DNA from: Mycobacterium sp. URHB0044 | GTDB lineage: Bacteria; Actinomycetota; Actinomycetes; Mycobacteriales; Mycobacteriaceae | Direction: 5' to 3' | Length of the DNA: 64,000 nt | Assembly: GCF_000620625.1 (NCBI RefSeq) | Contig: NZ_JIAW01000009.1 | Span: forward strand, 186,001-250,000 | Part shown: positions 20,002 through 29,156 of the stretch, in pieces | How positions within the stretch are numbered: position 1 is the first letter of the stretch | How the letters are laid out: every line of letters begins with the position of its first letter | Notes under the pieces: model-generated | Databases searched by the model: none | Told to the model about the DNA's origin: nothing | Seen by the model: only the letters and a program-made list of their open reading frames with translations | Program-made: the position numbers and the translations under genes

Positions 20002-21605
20002 GCCGCCGTCTTCTCCCTCTGCACCGCGGTGCGGTGGGCGTTGGCATGCTCCGTCTTCTCCCAGCCGCCCTGACCCCGCATCTCACGCCACACCGAACGC
20101 ACCGCGGCCACCGCGAGCAGCAATTGGTACGGGAATGTGCCGAGCAGCAGTCGCACGCGGTCCCACCATCGGATCCGGATGCCGAAGTCCCGTCCGAATT
20201 CACCGAGCGCGGCAGCCTCGACGGCCATGGTCACCAGCGTGAGCGCAAGCGGAAGGAACGTCACCAATGCCACGGGCACAACGACTTTCAGCAGAAACAT
20301 CGACAAGACCGAAAGAGGCAACAACACCCCCGTCGCCGCCTGAAGGAACGGCATCGCGAGCGTGTAGCGAGCCAACCAGCGTTGTCTGCGGCTGGGCAGC
20401 TTGCGCCACTCGCCCTTGCGGAGCACCTGCAGGAAGCCCTGGTCCCACCGCGTGCGCTGTTTCACCAGCGCCCGTATCGAATGCGGCGTCTCCTCGCGCG
20501 TCACCACTTCCGGGTCGTACGCGACGGCCACGGTCGCGCCGCGGGTCGACAGCCGCACCCCGATTTCGCAGTCCTCGGCCAAGCAGTGGGAATCCCATCC
20601 CCCCGCGCTGCGGAGCAATTCGGTGCGGGTGAACACCGTATTGCCGCCGAGCGGGATGAACCGTTGCTCGGCGTGGAAGTGCAAGCGCGAGCGGAACCAG
20701 AAGTAGTACTCGAGGCAATTGCGCAACGACCACCAGCTCGTGCGGACGTTCATCAATTGGACGCCCGCCTGGACGACGTCTGCGCCGGACTCCTCGAACC
20801 GCGCTTCGACGAGGCGCAACAAGCCGGGATGCACCTCGTCCTCGGCGTCGAAGATTCCGACGACCTCGCCCCGGCATTGGGGCAGCGCGGTGTTCAGCGC
20901 CTTCGGTTTGTTCTTCGACAGATGGCGGTCCATGACCACCCGCACGGTGCGAGGGTGGCGAGCGGCTGCAGCGCGGGCCACGTGTTCCGTCTCCGGATCG
21001 TCGTGACCGATGATCACGATCACCTCGTAGAAGGGGTGGTCGAGACGGGCCAGCGCCTCGATCGTGTCACCGAGGACGTCCTGTTCGTGGCGAGCAGGAA
21101 GCAACAACGAGAACGAACGGTGGGCGCCGGCGTTTCTGCGCCGAAAGCCGGTGGCTGCCAAGGACTCGGGGGTGTGCCAGGCGTGCAGCATCCACCACAG
21201 CGTGGTGCCGGCGACCATGACCAGGGCCAGCGACAGCACCACCAGTACGCCGAAGAGGATGAGCTGAGGCCACCCGAGCGAACTGTCCTCGTGCACGGGC
21301 GGCATCGGCGCGGCTTGCGGTGTGGCGCCTGAGAGCGCCTGCACGTTCTCGGCTTGCGGTAGCGCGCCTCCGGAGACTCCGACGAGGTAGGGCGCTTCAC
21401 CATGCAAACCCGGTGGCGGCTGGCCCGGGGCCGGGCCCGGTGGCTGCTGATCGGCCGGTTTCTGCCCGTCGTCACTCGTCGAAGGGACCGACGGCGGTGC
21501 GCCGGACTCATCATGGTGTGACGATGGTCGCCCGCTGAAGATCACCACGGCGACGAACACGGCGACGAGACAAAACGCAGCAAAGGTCCGGTTGAAGCGG
21601 GTCAT
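19998..21605 (-). CDS. Cellulose-synthase-like GT2 glycosyltransferase
   Basis: A 535-residue processive-type family 2 glycosyltransferase. It has an N-terminal TM helix, a Pro/Gln-rich extracytoplasmic stretch (30-110), a second TM helix (about 112-138), the catalytic GT2 domain (165-400) and several C-terminal helices. Active-site residues are visible: FDAEDEVHPG (second Asp motif, near 250), LAEDCEIGVRL (acceptor acid) and QRTRWDQG (QxxRW motif, near 385). Such enzymes polymerise UDP- or GDP-sugars and export the chain. No PilZ domain is present. It is the likely synthase of a polymer handled by the adjacent GT-C and GH8 proteins. Confidence 0.82.
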   Translation of the reverse strand: MTRFNRTFAAFCLVAVFVAVVIFSGRPSSHHDESGAPPSVPSTSDDGQKPADQQPPGPAPGQPPPGLHGEAPYLVGVSGGALPQAENVQALSGATPQAAPMPPVHEDSSLGWPQLILFGVLVVLSLALVMVAGTTLWWMLHAWHTPESLAATGFRRRNAGAHRSFSLLLPARHEQDVLGDTIEALARLDHPFYEVIVIIGHDDPETEHVARAAAARHPRTVRVVMDRHLSKNKPKALNTALPQCRGEVVGIFDAEDEVHPGLLRLVEARFEESGADVVQAGVQLMNVRTSWWSLRNCLEYYFWFRSRLHFHAEQRFIPLGGNTVFTRTELLRSAGGWDSHCLAEDCEIGVRLSTRGATVAVAYDPEVVTREETPHSIRALVKQRTRWDQGFLQVLRKGEWRKLPSRRQRWLARYTLAMPFLQAATGVLLPLSVLSMFLLKVVVPVALVTFLPLALTLVTMAVEAAALGEFGRDFGIRIRWWDRVRLLLGTFPYQLLLAVAAVRSVWREMRGQGGWEKTEHANAHRTAVQREKTAA

Positions 21606-21863
21606 ACGGATTCCCCTCGAGGCATCGCCTCACCGGACGACATTGGCACAGTGAGGCTTCGATCGGGTTCTGTCCCGTTCCCCGCAACCGGACAGCGCGT
21701 ACTCGAACCAAACGGTAGCCCGTCGGGCACTACTTCAAACCGGCCGAATTCGGTGAATTGGACGGCGTCATTTCACGCCAAACATCGCCCTATTTCCACG
21801 TCATTGGAATCTAAACGCGGTGTGATGAAGAAAGATTGATCAGCGGCGTTCCTGCAGTCGTGC
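21606..21863. other. 258-bp AT-richer intergenic region
   Basis: This is the longest gene-free stretch of the window. It has lower GC than its surroundings and no credible ORF. It probably carries the promoter of the GT2-GT-C-GH8 operon on the minus strand. I see no clear repeat or terminator. Confidence 0.4.
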
Positions 21864-22217
21864 TCAGCCAGGCATTCCCGGCACGTTCGGAACCTTCGGC
21901 GGATTGGGCACGGCGGGCGGTCCAGGAACCGCCGGCGGATTCGGGACCTCGACGTTCGGCGGCGGCGGAACTGCCGGCGGCACGACGGTGACCGGCGGCG
22001 GTGAGACGGGCGGTGGCGACGGAATCACCGTGGCAGGTGGGTTGATCGTCACCGTGTCGGTACCCGTCGGCGCCTGGGTCGTGGTGGTCGTCGTCGTGGT
22101 CGTCGTCGTGGTTGATTCGTCGCCGTCCTTGTCCCCGCCGCAGCCGGCGGCCAACGGGCTGATGCTGATGGCGGCGACCACGGCGATCACCTGTGGCCAG
22201 GATGTGCGATTGATCAT
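21864..22217 (-). CDS. Small Thr/Pro-rich lipoprotein
   Basis: A 117-residue predicted lipoprotein. The signal segment (1-25) ends in LAAGC, followed by a charged patch, a run of twelve threonines (about 37-48), then a proline/valine-rich domain (VPPAVPPPPNVEVP and similar) to the C-terminus. No folded domain is expected; it may be an extended wall-spanning or glycosylated spacer. It is on the same strand upstream of the polysaccharide genes, 258 bp from GT2, so a shared role is possible but unproven. Function unknown. Confidence 0.6.
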   Translation of the reverse strand: MINRTSWPQVIAVVAAISISPLAAGCGGDKDGDESTTTTTTTTTTTTQAPTGTDTVTINPPATVIPSPPPVSPPPVTVVPPAVPPPPNVEVPNPPAVPGPPAVPNPPKVPNVPGMPG

Positions 22218-22358
22218 GTCAGCCTCGCTTCATCGTGAGCCGGTCCGGCGTCCGGCCTCGTCGACGGCTACCCACGGCAAGGCGCGGCAAACCGGCAATC
22301 GTTAGCTGGCGGGCGATCACACCCACGGGACGCCACTCCATGCGCCCGCGTTCGATGC

Positions 22359-22377
22359 TTAGGGTAGCCTAAGCTTG
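22359..22377 (+). promoter_or_regulatory. IdeR-like iron box before the uptake operon
   Basis: TTAGGGTAGCCTAAGCTTG resembles the mycobacterial iron-box consensus TTAGGTTAGGCTAACCTAA in its left and central parts. It abuts the ATG at 22378. A -10-like TAGCCT (22365-22370) lies inside it, so the transcript probably starts at or next to the ATG (leaderless). Iron-loaded IdeR would block it directly. Confidence 0.65.
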
Positions 22378-23193
22378 ATGAGCTTCTCGCATGCCTCCGT
22401 AATCGAGACGGTTCAATTGAATCCGCGCCTGCGCCGGATCACGTTGCGCGTCGATGATCCCGAATCGCTGGACGTGCAGCGGGCCGGCGACTCTGCGGTC
22501 GGCGTCTACTTCCCCACCGCGGAGCCTGCGTCCGGCGCGGAGGGCCGCAACTACTCGGTGCGACGCCATGACGGCGACGTGATCGACCTCGACGTCGTCT
22601 TGCATGCCCGCGGGCCAGGAACGATGTGGGCGACGTCTGCCGCCCCCGGCGACCGGGTGGGACTCGACCACGCCCGGTCCTGGTACCGCCCTGAGCCGAT
22701 TACCGACTGGCAGCTTCTGGTCACCGATCTGTCCGGCCTACCCGCCACGGCACGCATCATCGAGGAGTTGCCCGGCGGCGTCCCCGTCACCGCCATCGTG
22801 GAAGTAGCCGACCGAGACGACCTGGAGTATCTGCCTTCGCACCCGGACGTGACCGTCGTCCCCAGTATCGGCAGCGGAAATGGCCACGCACCAAGTCAAC
22901 TCGCACACCTGGTTCGCGAGCTGACGCTGTCAGTCGGTCGCGGCTACTGCTGGTTCGCGGGCGAGGCCTCCGAATCCCGAGCCGTCCGCAAGCACCTCCG
23001 CGCCCGCGGCTGGACCATCGACCAGTACGACATCACCGGGTACTGGCGGTTTGACTCCGAAACGTGGGACCAGAAGTTCGCGCTCGTCGAAGACGACGTG
23101 CTTCCCGTGTACGAGAAGGCGCTCGCCGACGGCAAGGGCGACAAGGTGGCGTCCGAGGAGTTCGACGATGCACTCGAACGAGTCGGCCTCTAG
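22378..23193 (+). CDS. Siderophore-interacting FAD-binding protein (ViuB family)
   Basis: A 271-residue flavin reductase-like protein expected to reduce ferric siderophore in the cytoplasm and free the iron. The FAD-binding barrel (1-105) contains RNYSVRRHDG, the family flavin signature. The C-terminal SIP domain (115-271) contains WFAGEASESRAVRKHLR and the GYWR motif near residue 221. The start is ATG 22378 against an in-frame TTG one codon earlier. An iron box touches the start codon. It leads the uptake operon and is followed 5 bp later by the first permease. Confidence 0.88.
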   Translation: MSFSHASVIETVQLNPRLRRITLRVDDPESLDVQRAGDSAVGVYFPTAEPASGAEGRNYSVRRHDGDVIDLDVVLHARGPGTMWATSAAPGDRVGLDHARSWYRPEPITDWQLLVTDLSGLPATARIIEELPGGVPVTAIVEVADRDDLEYLPSHPDVTVVPSIGSGNGHAPSQLAHLVRELTLSVGRGYCWFAGEASESRAVRKHLRARGWTIDQYDITGYWRFDSETWDQKFALVEDDVLPVYEKALADGKGDKVASEEFDDALERVGL

Positions 23194-23198
23194 ACGCC

Positions 23199-24251
23199 GT
23201 GACCGCCACCGCCCCTGCGCTTGCGGCGCCGCCTCTCGTTCCGCCGACGCGTGCAACGCGACGCCGACGGGCCGTGGGGCTCGTCGGCGCCGTGGCACTG
23301 CTCGCCGCGACGTGCATCGCGAGCCTCGCCGTCGGCACCGAAAACGTAGCCCTGTCAGCCGTCTGGCACGCCGTGACGAACTACCAGGACGTCGGCGACC
23401 AGTGGATCGTGCACGATCTGCGCGTTCCTCGCACCGTGCTCGCGCTGCTCGTCGGCGTGGCCCTCGGACTGTCGGGAACCCTGATCCAGGCGGTGGGACG
23501 CAATCCGCTGGCCGACGCGGAGATCCTCGGAATCAACTCCGGCGCAGCGTTGTTCGTCGTCTGCGCCATCGCATTCCTTGGCCTGACCGGCATCTGGACC
23601 TACATCTGGTTCGCGTTCGCCGGTGCGCTGTTCGCGATGCTGGTGGTCTACCTGGTCGGCATGACGGGCCGCGCCACGGTCACCCCGATCCGCGTGCTGC
23701 TCGCCGGCGTCGCCGTCGGCGCGGTGATGGACGGCATCGGATACGCGGTTCGGTTGCGCAACCCGCGCGCCTTCGACAACATGCGGTTCTGGGACGCGGG
23801 GGCGCTCGACGGCCGCTCCCTCGAAGTGGCCGCGGCCGTCGCCCCATTCATCGCCATCGGTGTTGGCTTGTGCATCGTCGTGGGGCGTTCGCTCAACGTC
23901 ACCGCGCTCGGTGACGATCTGGCGAAGACCGTCGGCGGCAACGTGGCCCGCACCCAGGCGCTGAGCCTGATCGCCGTCACCCTGCTGGCGGGCGCGGCCA
24001 CTGCCGGCGCGGGCCCCATCGGCTTCGTCGGCCTGATGGTGCCGCATGCGGTGCGACGATTCACGGGACCGGACTGGCGCTGGATCCTCGCCTACGCCAC
24101 CGTCGTTGCACCGGCCCTGCTGCTGGCCGCCGACATCCTCGGGCGGGTGGTCATCCGTCCCGCCGAACTGCCCGCAGGCATCGTCACCGCGTTCCTCGGT
24201 GCGCCGGTCCTCATCTGGCTGGTCCGCAGGCGGGCTGTTGATCAGTCATGA
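23199..24251 (+). CDS. Ferric-siderophore permease, FecCD family (exochelin uptake)
   Basis: A 350-residue integral membrane permease of the BtuC/FecCD fold with about ten helices. It shows the usual helix-loop signatures: RVPRTVLALLVGVALGLSGT near residue 80, RNPLADAEILGINSGA near 105, and the ATPase-coupling segment GPIGFVGLMVPHAVRRF near 270. It forms one half of the inner-membrane channel with the next gene. It starts at GTG 23199, 5 bp after the SIP stop, with a basic RRRR segment before helix 1. It corresponds to one of the FxuA/FxuB proteins of the M. smegmatis exochelin system; I cannot tell which. Confidence 0.85.
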   Translation: MTATAPALAAPPLVPPTRATRRRRAVGLVGAVALLAATCIASLAVGTENVALSAVWHAVTNYQDVGDQWIVHDLRVPRTVLALLVGVALGLSGTLIQAVGRNPLADAEILGINSGAALFVVCAIAFLGLTGIWTYIWFAFAGALFAMLVVYLVGMTGRATVTPIRVLLAGVAVGAVMDGIGYAVRLRNPRAFDNMRFWDAGALDGRSLEVAAAVAPFIAIGVGLCIVVGRSLNVTALGDDLAKTVGGNVARTQALSLIAVTLLAGAATAGAGPIGFVGLMVPHAVRRFTGPDWRWILAYATVVAPALLLAADILGRVVIRPAELPAGIVTAFLGAPVLIWLVRRRAVDQS

Positions 24252-25315
24252 CGATCGTCGAGAACCCTTCACACCAGGTTGAATTCGGCCGCCGTCAACT
24301 CGTGTTCCGGATCGGCAGCCTGTCCGCACGAGCATCGTGGCGTGCGGTCACCGTCGTCGCGTCGCTACTGATCGCCGCCGTCGTGGTCGCGGTGCTGACG
24401 CTCGGCATCGGCAAGTTCACCGTCGCGCCCGCCGACGTGCTCGGCGTCCTGTTGGGCACCAACACGTCGTTCGACCGGGTGGTCGTCCTGGAATGGCGGA
24501 TGCCCCGCATGTTGATGGCGTTGCTCATCGGCGCCGCACTGGGCGTTTCGGGAGCGATCTTCCAGGCCCTGACCCGCAACCCGCTGGGCAGCCCGGACAT
24601 CATCGGGGTGAACACGGGCGCCTACACCGGCGCTCTGATCGTCATCGCCGGCCTCGGTGGCGGGTACTACGCCGTGGCGGCCGGAGCGTTGGTCGGCGGT
24701 CTCGTCACCGCCGTCGTCGTGTACGCCCTCTCCTACCGCAACGGCGTGGCGGGCTACCGGCTCATCGTCGTGGGCATCGCGGTCAGCGCGGTGGTGAGTT
24801 CGGTCAATCAGTGGATCGTGCTCAAGATCGACCTCCACACCGCCATCACCGCCTCGGTGTGGCAGCAGGGCACGCTCAACGGATTGAGTTGGGAGCAAGT
24901 GATTCCCATGTCGATCTGCCTGCTCGTCGTGGCCGTGGTGCTGGTGGCGCTGGGGCCGCAGCTGCCGGTGTTGCAAATGGGCGACGATGCCGCAGGCGCA
25001 CTGGGCGTGCGGCCGGAGCGCGCCCGGTTGGCGTACCTCGTCGCCGGCGTCGGCCTGGTGGCCGTGGCCTGCGCCGCGGCCGGGCCGGTGTCGTTCGTCG
25101 CGCTCGCCGCCCCGCAGATCGCACGCCGGCTCACCGCGAGTCCCGGCGTGGGCCTGATCCCATCGGCGGCGATGGGCGCGGTGCTGCTCCTGGTGAGCGA
25201 CGTCCTCGCCCAACAGTTGTTCGGTGGGAGCGAACTGCCCGTGGGCGCGGTCACCGTATCGCTCGGCGGGGTGTATCTGATCTACCTGCTCATCTCGCAG
25301 GCGCGCCAACGTTGA
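24248..25315 (+). CDS. Ferric-siderophore permease, second FecCD-family subunit
   Basis: A 355-residue permease, paralogous to the preceding gene and overlapping it by ATGA. FecCD landmarks are WRMPRMLMALLIGAALGVSG near residue 80, TRNPLGSPDIIGVNTG near 110, and GPVSFVALAAPQIARRL near 280 for ATPase contact. It should pair with the previous permease in a heterodimeric channel fed by the FxuD binding lipoprotein and powered by the ATPase encoded next. Tight overlap implies stoichiometric expression of the two halves. Confidence 0.86.
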   Translation: MTIVENPSHQVEFGRRQLVFRIGSLSARASWRAVTVVASLLIAAVVVAVLTLGIGKFTVAPADVLGVLLGTNTSFDRVVVLEWRMPRMLMALLIGAALGVSGAIFQALTRNPLGSPDIIGVNTGAYTGALIVIAGLGGGYYAVAAGALVGGLVTAVVVYALSYRNGVAGYRLIVVGIAVSAVVSSVNQWIVLKIDLHTAITASVWQQGTLNGLSWEQVIPMSICLLVVAVVLVALGPQLPVLQMGDDAAGALGVRPERARLAYLVAGVGLVAVACAAAGPVSFVALAAPQIARRLTASPGVGLIPSAAMGAVLLLVSDVLAQQLFGGSELPVGAVTVSLGGVYLIYLLISQARQR

Positions 25316-25337
25316 TGCCGCAGAAGGTGGTTACCCC

Positions 25338-26153
25338 GTGACAGTAGAGTTCGGCCCCCGACTCCGCGCTGACCATCTCTCGATCGGTTACGGCGAGAAG
25401 CCCATCATCGCCGACCTGTCCGTCGAGGTGCTCGACGGCCGCGTCACTGCGATCGTCGGGCCCAACGCGTGCGGCAAGTCCACCTTGCTGCGGGGCCTGG
25501 CCCGGCTGCTGAAACCGTCCGGCGGTCAGGTCATTCTCGACGGCCACGACATCGGCAGCATGCACACCAAGGAGGTCGCCCGCCGGCTGGGCCTGCTCCC
25601 CCAGACCTCGATCGCCCCGGAGGGCATCACCGTCGCCGACCTGGTGTCCCGCGGCCGGTTCCCACATCAGAAGGTGTTGCGCCAGTGGTCCCTCGACGAC
25701 GAGGATGCGGTTGCCGACGCGATGCGGCGCACCGGGGTGACCGACCTGGCCGGGCGTCTCGTCGATGAACTGTCCGGCGGTCAGCGCCAACGGGTTTGGG
25801 TCGCCATGGTGCTCGCCCAGCAGACGCCGCTGGTGCTGCTCGACGAGCCGACCACCTACCTCGACATCGCCCATCAGGTGGAACTGCTCGACCTGTTCGC
25901 CATGCTCAACCGCGAGCAGAACCGCACCGTGGTTGCGGTGCTCCACGACCTCAACCACGCCTGCCGCTACGCCGACCAGATCATCGCCATGAAGTCGGGA
26001 AGCGTGGTCGCGCAAGGCGATCCGCACTCCGTCATCACCGAGGAGCTCGTCGAGGCGGTGTACGGCCTGAAGTGTCAGATCATCGACGATCCGCAGACCG
26101 GGACCCCGCTGGTGATCCCCCGGGCGTCGCCGCACGTCACGGTTCGGAGGTGA
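25338..26153 (+). CDS. fxuC: Ferric-siderophore ABC transporter ATPase (FxuC-like)
   Basis: A 271-residue ATPase of the FepC/FecE type. Walker A is GPNACGKST near residue 38, with an unusual Ala-Cys pair before GKS. The Q-loop is LLPQTS, the signature LSGGQRQRVW near 145, Walker B VLLDEPTTYLD near 167 and the switch His in LHDLNHA. It drives import of ferric exochelin through the two upstream permeases. The start is GTG 25338. Its 3' end overlaps convergent fxbA by 17 bp, so the uptake and formylation units abut without a terminator. Confidence 0.88.
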   Translation: MTVEFGPRLRADHLSIGYGEKPIIADLSVEVLDGRVTAIVGPNACGKSTLLRGLARLLKPSGGQVILDGHDIGSMHTKEVARRLGLLPQTSIAPEGITVADLVSRGRFPHQKVLRQWSLDDEDAVADAMRRTGVTDLAGRLVDELSGGQRQRVWVAMVLAQQTPLVLLDEPTTYLDIAHQVELLDLFAMLNREQNRTVVAVLHDLNHACRYADQIIAMKSGSVVAQGDPHSVITEELVEAVYGLKCQIIDDPQTGTPLVIPRASPHVTVRR

Positions 26154-27081
26154 GGTACCCGCCACCGTGTCCGAAGTAGGCCAACGCATCGTGGTCGACA
26201 CCGTCATCGGTGCGCACGACGTCGAGCACCAGCCCAGGCGATTGCCCGCGGAAGGCGTCGGCCCCGGCGACGATCACCATTCCGCCGTCCTCCTCGATGA
26301 ACACGCGTCCCGGCGTGCCGCCGTAGACGCATCGCGATACGTGCGACGTGATCAGCCGAAGGCGTTCGCCACGAAAGTAGGTGTAGGCGTTGGGGTATGG
26401 ATCCGACAGCGCGCGTACGAAGCGCTCGATGTCGACCGCCGGCCATGTCCAGTCGACGACGCTGTCGCGGTCGGAGCGCTTGTGGAAGAACGTCCGCTGG
26501 CTCAGGTCCTGCGGTACCGCCATGGCCGTACCGAACTCCAACTGGTCCAGCGCCTCGGTGAGCACCTCGGGCACCAGATCCAGGGTGTCGAGCACCAGGC
26601 TGGTGCCGGTACTGGTCGGGGTGATCTCGACGGCGCGCTGCACCAGGATGTCGCCGGTGTCCAGTTCGGCATCCATCATGTGCGCGGTCAGCCCGGTGTG
26701 CGTGGCACCGCTGATCAACGACCAGATGACCGGGGAGAACCCGGTGAATCTCGGCAACAGCGAGTCGTGCAGGTTCAGGGTGCCATGGGTGGGGATGCCG
26801 AACAGGTCCTCCGGCAACCGGGTGCGCCAGTTGTTGGCGACCATGACGTCGGGCGCAAGGGCCGCCACTAGTTCGATCAACTCCGGTGTGGGACGCTTGG
26901 CGAGAAAGACCTCGATGCCCTCGCTGCGCGCGAGGTCCTCCACCGAGTCGGCCCAAATCGACTCGTACGCATGGTCACTCGCCGGATGTGTCACGACCAG
27001 ACACACTTCGTGCCGCGACTTCAACAGCGCCTGGAGGGTGCGATGCCCCCACGTCTGGTATCCGAACATGACGACGCGCAC
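26137..27081 (-). CDS. fxbA: Hydroxyornithine formyltransferase for exochelin
   Basis: A 314-residue formyltransferase of the Met-tRNA formyltransferase fold. The N-terminal domain holds MFGYQTWGHRTLQAL, then LNLHDSLLPRFTGFSP near residue 110 and DAELDTGDILVQ near 140, which together carry the catalytic Asn, His and Asp. A C-terminal domain (200-314) completes the usual length. FxbA is known in M. smegmatis as required for exochelin and is assigned to N5-formylation of N5-hydroxyornithine with formyl-tetrahydrofolate. I chose GTG 27081, where similarity begins, over an upstream in-frame codon at 27114 that lies in the iron box. It is divergent from the mbtH-exporter-NRPS unit. Confidence 0.9.
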   Translation of the reverse strand: MRVVMFGYQTWGHRTLQALLKSRHEVCLVVTHPASDHAYESIWADSVEDLARSEGIEVFLAKRPTPELIELVAALAPDVMVANNWRTRLPEDLFGIPTHGTLNLHDSLLPRFTGFSPVIWSLISGATHTGLTAHMMDAELDTGDILVQRAVEITPTSTGTSLVLDTLDLVPEVLTEALDQLEFGTAMAVPQDLSQRTFFHKRSDRDSVVDWTWPAVDIERFVRALSDPYPNAYTYFRGERLRLITSHVSRCVYGGTPGRVFIEEDGGMVIVAGADAFRGQSPGLVLDVVRTDDGVDHDALAYFGHGGGYLTSEP

Positions 27082-27113
27082 AGTGCTCTCCCAATCCGAA
27101 GCGGTACCCAACA

Positions 27114-27132
27114 ATGGTTAGCCTAACCTTTG
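27114..27132. promoter_or_regulatory. IdeR-like iron box between fxbA and the NRPS operon
   Basis: Read on the minus strand, AAAGGTTAGGCTAACCATT contains the consensus core AGGTTAGGCTAACC in full, the best match in the window. It lies between divergent fxbA and the mbtH-exporter-NRPS operon and could control both directions. Confidence 0.8.
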
Positions 27133-27183
27133 ATAGCATGCCTTCCGAACACGGCGGGCACCATGCCCACGGGGAGGAGCGCT

Positions 27184-27432
27184 TTGTCCAACAATCCGTT
27201 TGACGATCAGGATGGCCGTTTTCTGGTGCTCGTCAACGACGAAGAGCAGTACTCACTCTGGCCGACGTTCGCCGCAGTGCCTGCCGGCTGGGCGGTGGCG
27301 TTCGGCGGACCCGACGGTGTCGATCGTGAGAGCGCCCTGCGCTACGTCGACGAGACGTGGACTGACATGCGTCCACGATCACTGCGGGAACGCATGAACG
27401 ACGCAGCCGCGCACTCCCCGTCGCCCGCGTGA
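27184..27432 (+). CDS. MbtH-like NRPS partner protein
   Basis: An 82-residue MbtH-family protein that binds NRPS adenylation domains and is often needed for their folding or activity. The family pattern is visible: SNNPFDDQDGRFLVLVNDEEQYSLWP at the start (given here as two parts, NPFDD and LVNDEEQYSLWP), VPAGW, and WTDMRPRSLRERM at the end. The TTG at 27184 is preceded by GGGAGGAG with good spacing. It overlaps the first exporter gene (GTGA) and leads the NRPS operon, so it most likely serves the giant synthetase. Confidence 0.9.
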   Translation: MSNNPFDDQDGRFLVLVNDEEQYSLWPTFAAVPAGWAVAFGGPDGVDRESALRYVDETWTDMRPRSLRERMNDAAAHSPSPA

Positions 27433-29156
27433 GCGCTGTCGCCAAGCACGACGGCTCTTGGACCGGTGCAGCGGTGTTGCGCCGCACGGTTACCCGCAAT
27501 CTGCGTTGGCTGATGTCCGGTACCGGCCTGATCGCGCTGCACCAATTGTGCGAGGTTTCGGTACCGGTGCTGATCGGCATCATCGTCGATCGTGCCGTCA
27601 CCACCGGCAGCGTGCCCGCGATCATCGGTTGGATTGCGGTGCTCGCAGCGATGTTCCTCGTCCTGACGGTGGTGTACCGCTTCGGCGCCCGGCTGCTGAT
27701 GTTCGCCATCGCCCGCGAATCGCATCTGCTCCGAGTCGAGCTGAGCAGCAAGATCCTCGACCCGCTCGGCATCCGCACCGACTACAAAGTCGGTGAGCTG
27801 CTGTCGATTTCGTCGAGCGACGCCGACGACACGTCGTACCTACTCGACTACATTCCTCGCGTCGCCGCAGCAGTGGTGGGCACCGTCGTCTGCGGTGCCG
27901 TGCTGCTGAGCATCGATCTGCCGCTGGGCCTCATGGTGCTGATCGGTGTGCCCGTCGTCGTGGCGGGTCTGCAGCTCACGGCGCCGATGATCGCCAGGCG
28001 CGTCGAGGAGCAACAGGCGGAGGTGGGTCGTGCCACCGCACTCGCCACCGACCTGATCAGTGGACATCGCCCCCTCGCGGGCATCGGCGCGCAGAGCAAC
28101 GCCGCATCCCGCTACCGCGTCGCGAGTCGCCGTTCGCTGACCGCCACCCTGCGAGCATCACGCATCCAGAGCGTCCACGCCGGCGCCGCGGCGGCCGCCG
28201 GTGCACTGGCCGCCATGGCAGTGGCCGTGGTCGCCGCCTACTTCACGATCCACGGCACGCTCTCGGTCGGGCAGCTGATCACCGTTATCGGATTGGCGCA
28301 GTTCCTCATCGAGCCATTCTCCCTTCTGGCCGTCGTGCCCAGCTGGGTCGCCGAGGCACGGGCGTCGGCCAACCGCGTCGCCAACGTGCTGAACGCGCAG
28401 ACACGCCACCAGCCGCATGCCCCGACTCCCACGCATGCCGGCGTCGCTCCGGGGACGCTGTCGATCCGCGACGCCGTGCACGCCAGCCTGGACGGTCTGT
28501 CGCTCGACGTGGATCAGGGTGAGTTCGTCGCCGTGCTGACGTCCGACCCGCGCGACGCCTCCGCACTGATCGATCTGCTGTCCGGTCACGAGCGGTCCGC
28601 CGGTGCGGTACGGATCGGCGGACGTCGCATCGACGAGATCCCGGCGGGCGAACGGCGCACCAGCCTGCTGGTCGAGCACCATCACAGCGCGCTGTTCACC
28701 GGCACGCTGGAATCGAATCTCAAGGTGTCCGGCCCCGAGAATGCCCCCGACGACCGGGCGGTGCGCAGCGCGCTGGAGGCGTCCTGCGCAGTGGACGTCG
28801 TCGACCTCCATCCCGACGGTCTGGCGCACCCGGTGGTCGAACGCGGAGCGAGCCTCTCCGGTGGGCAACGCCAACGCTGGACTCTGGCAAGGGCACTCGC
28901 CGTCGATCCCGACGTGCTGGTGTTGCACGACCCCACGACGGCCGTCGATGCGGTCACCGAACAGGCCATCGCCGACGGCCTCCGGCGGCTGCGCACCGAG
29001 GGTGGTCGTACCACCATCGTCCTGACCAGCAGCCCGGCGTTGCTCGCCGCCGCCGACCGCGTCGTGCTGGTGGTCGACGGCCGGGTCTACGACGAGGGCA
29101 CCCACCGCGACCTGGTCGACGCACATGCCGAGTACCGGGACCTGGTGACGCGGTAA
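27429..29156 (+). CDS. ABC half-exporter with degenerate nucleotide site (exochelin export)
   Basis: A 575-residue TMD-NBD half-transporter with six helices (about 30-300) and an ATPase domain (335-575). The signature motif LSGGQRQRWTLARAL is intact. Walker A is lost (VLTSDPRDASAL instead of GxxGxGKS/T), the catalytic Glu after Walker B is Pro (VLVLHDPTTAVD), and the switch His is Ser (VLTSSPALL). It therefore cannot hydrolyse ATP by itself but can complete the active site of its partner, encoded immediately downstream (stop/start overlap TAATG). By position it corresponds to the ExiT exporter of M. smegmatis. Confidence 0.85.
   Translation: MSAVAKHDGSWTGAAVLRRTVTRNLRWLMSGTGLIALHQLCEVSVPVLIGIIVDRAVTTGSVPAIIGWIAVLAAMFLVLTVVYRFGARLLMFAIARESHLLRVELSSKILDPLGIRTDYKVGELLSISSSDADDTSYLLDYIPRVAAAVVGTVVCGAVLLSIDLPLGLMVLIGVPVVVAGLQLTAPMIARRVEEQQAEVGRATALATDLISGHRPLAGIGAQSNAASRYRVASRRSLTATLRASRIQSVHAGAAAAAGALAAMAVAVVAAYFTIHGTLSVGQLITVIGLAQFLIEPFSLLAVVPSWVAEARASANRVANVLNAQTRHQPHAPTPTHAGVAPGTLSIRDAVHASLDGLSLDVDQGEFVAVLTSDPRDASALIDLLSGHERSAGAVRIGGRRIDEIPAGERRTSLLVEHHHSALFTGTLESNLKVSGPENAPDDRAVRSALEASCAVDVVDLHPDGLAHPVVERGASLSGGQRQRWTLARALAVDPDVLVLHDPTTAVDAVTEQAIADGLRRLRTEGGRTTIVLTSSPALLAAADRVVLVVDGRVYDEGTHRDLVDAHAEYRDLVTR

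Noticed and set aside
22075..22112. Repeated CGT/GGT triplets suggesting a tandem repeat or frameshift in the small lipoprotein gene
   Set aside because: The run simply encodes a threonine tract on the minus strand and the frame is intact on both sides.
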